Below, one piece after another: positions 62,080-64,000 of a stretch of 64,000 nucleotides of DNA. The stretch comes from UBA1479 sp038109305. Its GTDB lineage: Bacteria; Pseudomonadota; Alphaproteobacteria; Rhodospirillales; Casp-alpha2. The notes beneath the pieces were generated by a model. The model saw only the letters and a list, made by a program, of their open reading frames with translations, was not told the origin of the DNA and did no database searches. Within the stretch, counting starts at the first letter, position 1; the number at the start of each line of letters is the position of its first letter. The position numbers and the translations under genes are program-made. The stretch lies in assembly GCA_038109305.1 (NCBI GenBank), contig JAYNIR010000006.1:75414-139413 (forward strand). The letters are read 5' to 3'.

Positions 62080-63644
62080 GAGCGGACTTCTTCCAATGTT
62101 CCGTCGGGCATAAGCCGGTATCGCCGCCCTTCGCGCGGACAGGTCAGGTCATCACCCAGTTTTTCTCCGGCGTGGCTGACCCATCCGATGCGCTTGGCGG
62201 GCACGCCCGCCATCAACGCGAAGGCGGGGACATCCGTGACGACCGTGGCGCCGGCGGCGATGAAGCAGTAGTCACCCAGGTCATGGCCGCAGACGACGGT
62301 GGCGTTGGCGCCGATGGTGGCGCCTCGCCCGACGCGGGTTTCAAGAAATTCCTCTTTCCGGTCGATTTCGGCGCGGGGCGTGTTGACGTTGGTGAACACG
62401 CAGCTCGGCCCGCAGAAAACGCCTTGTTCCAATGTCACGCCTTTATAAACGCTGACGTTGTTCTGAATTTTGCAGTTGTCGCCGATGGCGACGCCGGGCC
62501 CGACGGACGCGTTCTGGCCAATGACCACGTTCCGGCCGATTTTGGTATCCGGCAGAACGTGGGAAAAATGCCAAATCTTGGTTCCCTCGCCGATCTCGAC
62601 ACGGTCATCGACGACGGCGGTTTCATGGACGGCGGCGCCCGGAAAACGGTTGGGATTGGACTGGGACATGGCGGTCTCGGCTTTCTCCAGGACGCTTAGC
62701 ACGCGTAGACCCTCGGCGCCATCCGTTCGGGGCGCCGCGCCCGTCCGCATGCAGTCGATGAAGTGCTGGCATTCGGCGCGAAGCGGTTCGCCCTCGTCGA
62801 CGGCGACGGCTTCGGCATCCGCCTTTTCCGGCACCGGCACGCCGTCGCGCCAATCGATCTTGTGGGGATAGATCAGAAGTTTTCGACCCCATGCTTCGCC
62901 GTCGTTAAAGACGGCCATGCCGCGATCGCCGACGACGACCAGTTTCTGTTCCTTTGTCGGGTGCAGCCACGACACATAAATATGCGCCTTGATGCCGCCG
63001 GGGAATGTCAGGTGCGTCGTCGTCACGTCGGCGATCACGTCGTGCAGATAGTTTGCGCCGACGGCGGTGACGCACGAGGGCTCTTCCCCCGCCAGCGCCA
63101 GGATCATGGAAATGTCGTGCGGCGCGAAGGACCAAAGGGCGTTTTCCTCGCGCCGGATTTTGCCCAGATTCAGGCGGTTGGAATAAATATATTGCAACTT
63201 GCCGAGCGCCCCTTCGTCGGCCATCGCTTTCAGCTTTAGAAACACCGGATGGTATTGCAGCAAGTGGCCGACCATCAGGATGCGCTTGCCGCGACCGGCG
63301 GCATCCAATACGTCCCGCGCCTCCGCCATGGTCAGGGCCAGGGGCTTTTCGACGAACACATGCTTGCCCGCGCCAAGCGCCCGGATGGCCAAGTCTGCGT
63401 GGGCCTCCGCCGGCGCGGCGATAACGACGCCGTTAATGGCTGGATCGGCCAGCACGCCGTCAAGGTCGCGGGCGGGCACACCGTATTCGGCGGCCATTGT
63501 TTCGGCCAACGACCGGTCCGCGTCGTTGACGGCCGCGAGCGCGCCCAGCGCGGCGAAATTGCGCACGTGGTTGCGCCCCCAATGGCCGCAACCGATAACG
63601 GCGATCTTGGGCGAGGGCGTTGCAGGGGTGGCGTCAGACGGCAT
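62076..63644 (-). CDS. Fused Gfo/Idh/MocA oxidoreductase (WbpB-like) and N-acetyltransferase (WbpD-like)
   Basis: 522 residues in two domains. Residues 1-~325 are a WbpB-type NAD oxidoreductase: KIAVIGCGHWGRNHVRNF, then GKHVFVEKPLALTMAEA with the EKP motif. From about 335 a left-handed beta-helix acyltransferase begins: VVDDRVEIGEGTKIWHFSHV, NVVIGQNASVGPGVAIGDN and further hexapeptide turns. In Pseudomonas WbpB and WbpD are separate proteins acting before and after WbpE. Start ATG 63644; the reading frame is continuous with no sign of a frameshift. Confidence 0.92.
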   Translation of the reverse strand: MPSDATPATPSPKIAVIGCGHWGRNHVRNFAALGALAAVNDADRSLAETMAAEYGVPARDLDGVLADPAINGVVIAAPAEAHADLAIRALGAGKHVFVEKPLALTMAEARDVLDAAGRGKRILMVGHLLQYHPVFLKLKAMADEGALGKLQYIYSNRLNLGKIRREENALWSFAPHDISMILALAGEEPSCVTAVGANYLHDVIADVTTTHLTFPGGIKAHIYVSWLHPTKEQKLVVVGDRGMAVFNDGEAWGRKLLIYPHKIDWRDGVPVPEKADAEAVAVDEGEPLRAECQHFIDCMRTGAAPRTDGAEGLRVLSVLEKAETAMSQSNPNRFPGAAVHETAVVDDRVEIGEGTKIWHFSHVLPDTKIGRNVVIGQNASVGPGVAIGDNCKIQNNVSVYKGVTLEQGVFCGPSCVFTNVNTPRAEIDRKEEFLETRVGRGATIGANATVVCGHDLGDYCFIAAGATVVTDVPAFALMAGVPAKRIGWVSHAGEKLGDDLTCPREGRRYRLMPDGTLEEVRS

Positions 63645-63704
63645 GGGTCCGGGGATTATCCGTATATCCGGCGGCGGACAAGGGCTTTCCTGCCGTGCGC
63701 GGGG

Positions 63705-64000
63705 TCAACGGGCGAATTCCGCATCAAAGATGTCCGCCCAGCGGATCAGATTGGCCCAGCGCCACACCTCGGGCTTCAGCGCGGCCTTGGTCCCGAGCGC
63801 GATTTCCGCTGCCCGCCGGTAGGGCGCCGTCGACAGCGCGGGAATCGCCCGCGCCCGGTCGGACAGCAGCGTTTCAGCCAGCCACGGCCCGCCGCGTTTC
63901 AGCCATGTATCCTGGGGCGTGATGAAGCCGATCTTGTCCCGGCGGTCCAGGATCGCGTCGGGCACCAGCCCCCGCATGGCGCGGCGGAAAACCCGTTTGG
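63705..64000 (-). CDS. Asparagine-synthase-like amidotransferase (3' end, cut by window edge)
   Basis: The last ~98 residues of a class II glutamine-amidotransferase. KRVFRRAMRGLVPDAILDRR then DKIGFITPQDTWL is the conserved C-terminal synthetase-domain block of AsnB-type enzymes. The rest lies beyond the window. In O-antigen loci such proteins (for example WbpS) convert uronic acids to uronamides; that role is inferred from position upstream of the Wbp-like genes. A 60-bp gap separates it from the WbpB-WbpD gene. Confidence 0.85.
   Translation of the reverse strand, partial: KRVFRRAMRGLVPDAILDRRDKIGFITPQDTWLKRGGPWLAETLLSDRARAIPALSTAPYRRAAEIALGTKAALKPEVWRWANLIRWADIFDAEFAR

Overview
The window is a chromosomal segment of a GC-rich alphaproteobacterium, most likely a Rhodospirillales-type organism (inference from gene content and order; no database search was possible). 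The evidence is the gene set flanking hemE, the mnmE-mnmG-rsmG-parA-parB run, the large 180-kDa-type NAD-glutamate dehydrogenase, and small alphaproteobacterial families such as DUF3576 and DUF6489. No insertion sequence, prophage or CRISPR array is visible. One tRNA gene, tRNA-Gly(GCC), is present.

1-9 kb looks like the replication-origin neighbourhood. A leftward operon (ppsR-maf-aroE-coaE-dnaQ) and a rightward operon (hemE-hemH-hemJ, then rho) diverge from a 466-bp intergenic stretch (4323-4788). This stretch holds several DnaA-box-like sequences and an AT-rich tail, and is my oriC candidate. 9-13.5 kb carries a quinone oxidoreductase, an Ogt methyltransferase, a YyaL-type thioredoxin-fold protein, a DUF6489 protein and a thioredoxin-like ferredoxin. 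13.5-20 kb holds mnmE, mnmG, rsmG, parA and parB, with two perfect parS palindromes (15111-15126 and 17390-17405). It also holds a very AT-rich island (about 21% GC) between mnmE and mnmG.

20-42 kb is mostly housekeeping. It includes holA-lptE-leuS, a DUF3576 lipoprotein, a ThiE-like protein, a YggS-type PLP protein, an L,D-transpeptidase and ribA. Next come an orphan OmpR-type regulator, lolA, ftsK, a DapC-like aminotransferase, glnK-amtB, a UbiH-type hydroxylase, a 2OG-Fe dioxygenase, DUF971, Trm112, a LON-domain protein, a CnoX-like thioredoxin-TPR protein, a decayed prolyl-tRNA deacylase and tRNA-Gly. The least explained gene is a protein with eight or nine copies of a Trp-Ala...Gln...Phe/Tyr-Tyr-Arg-Gly repeat (26713-28155).

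42-52 kb has a SAM methyltransferase, NAD-GDH, a UMF1-type MFS transporter, a GmhA-like SIS protein, a pair of tandem 67-bp repeats and purH. 52-64 kb is a surface-polysaccharide (O-antigen-like) locus on the minus strand. It starts (in transcription order) with an asparagine-synthase-like gene cut by the window end, followed by a WbpB-WbpD fusion, WbpE, WbpI, two glycosyltransferases, WbpA, another glycosyltransferase and a WbpL-like initiating phospho-sugar transferase. A terminator follows, then a WbpM-like dehydratase coupled to purH. Together the Wbp-type genes would make UDP-ManNAc(3NAc)A from UDP-GlcNAc. Almost every junction in this locus is a 4-bp stop/start overlap.
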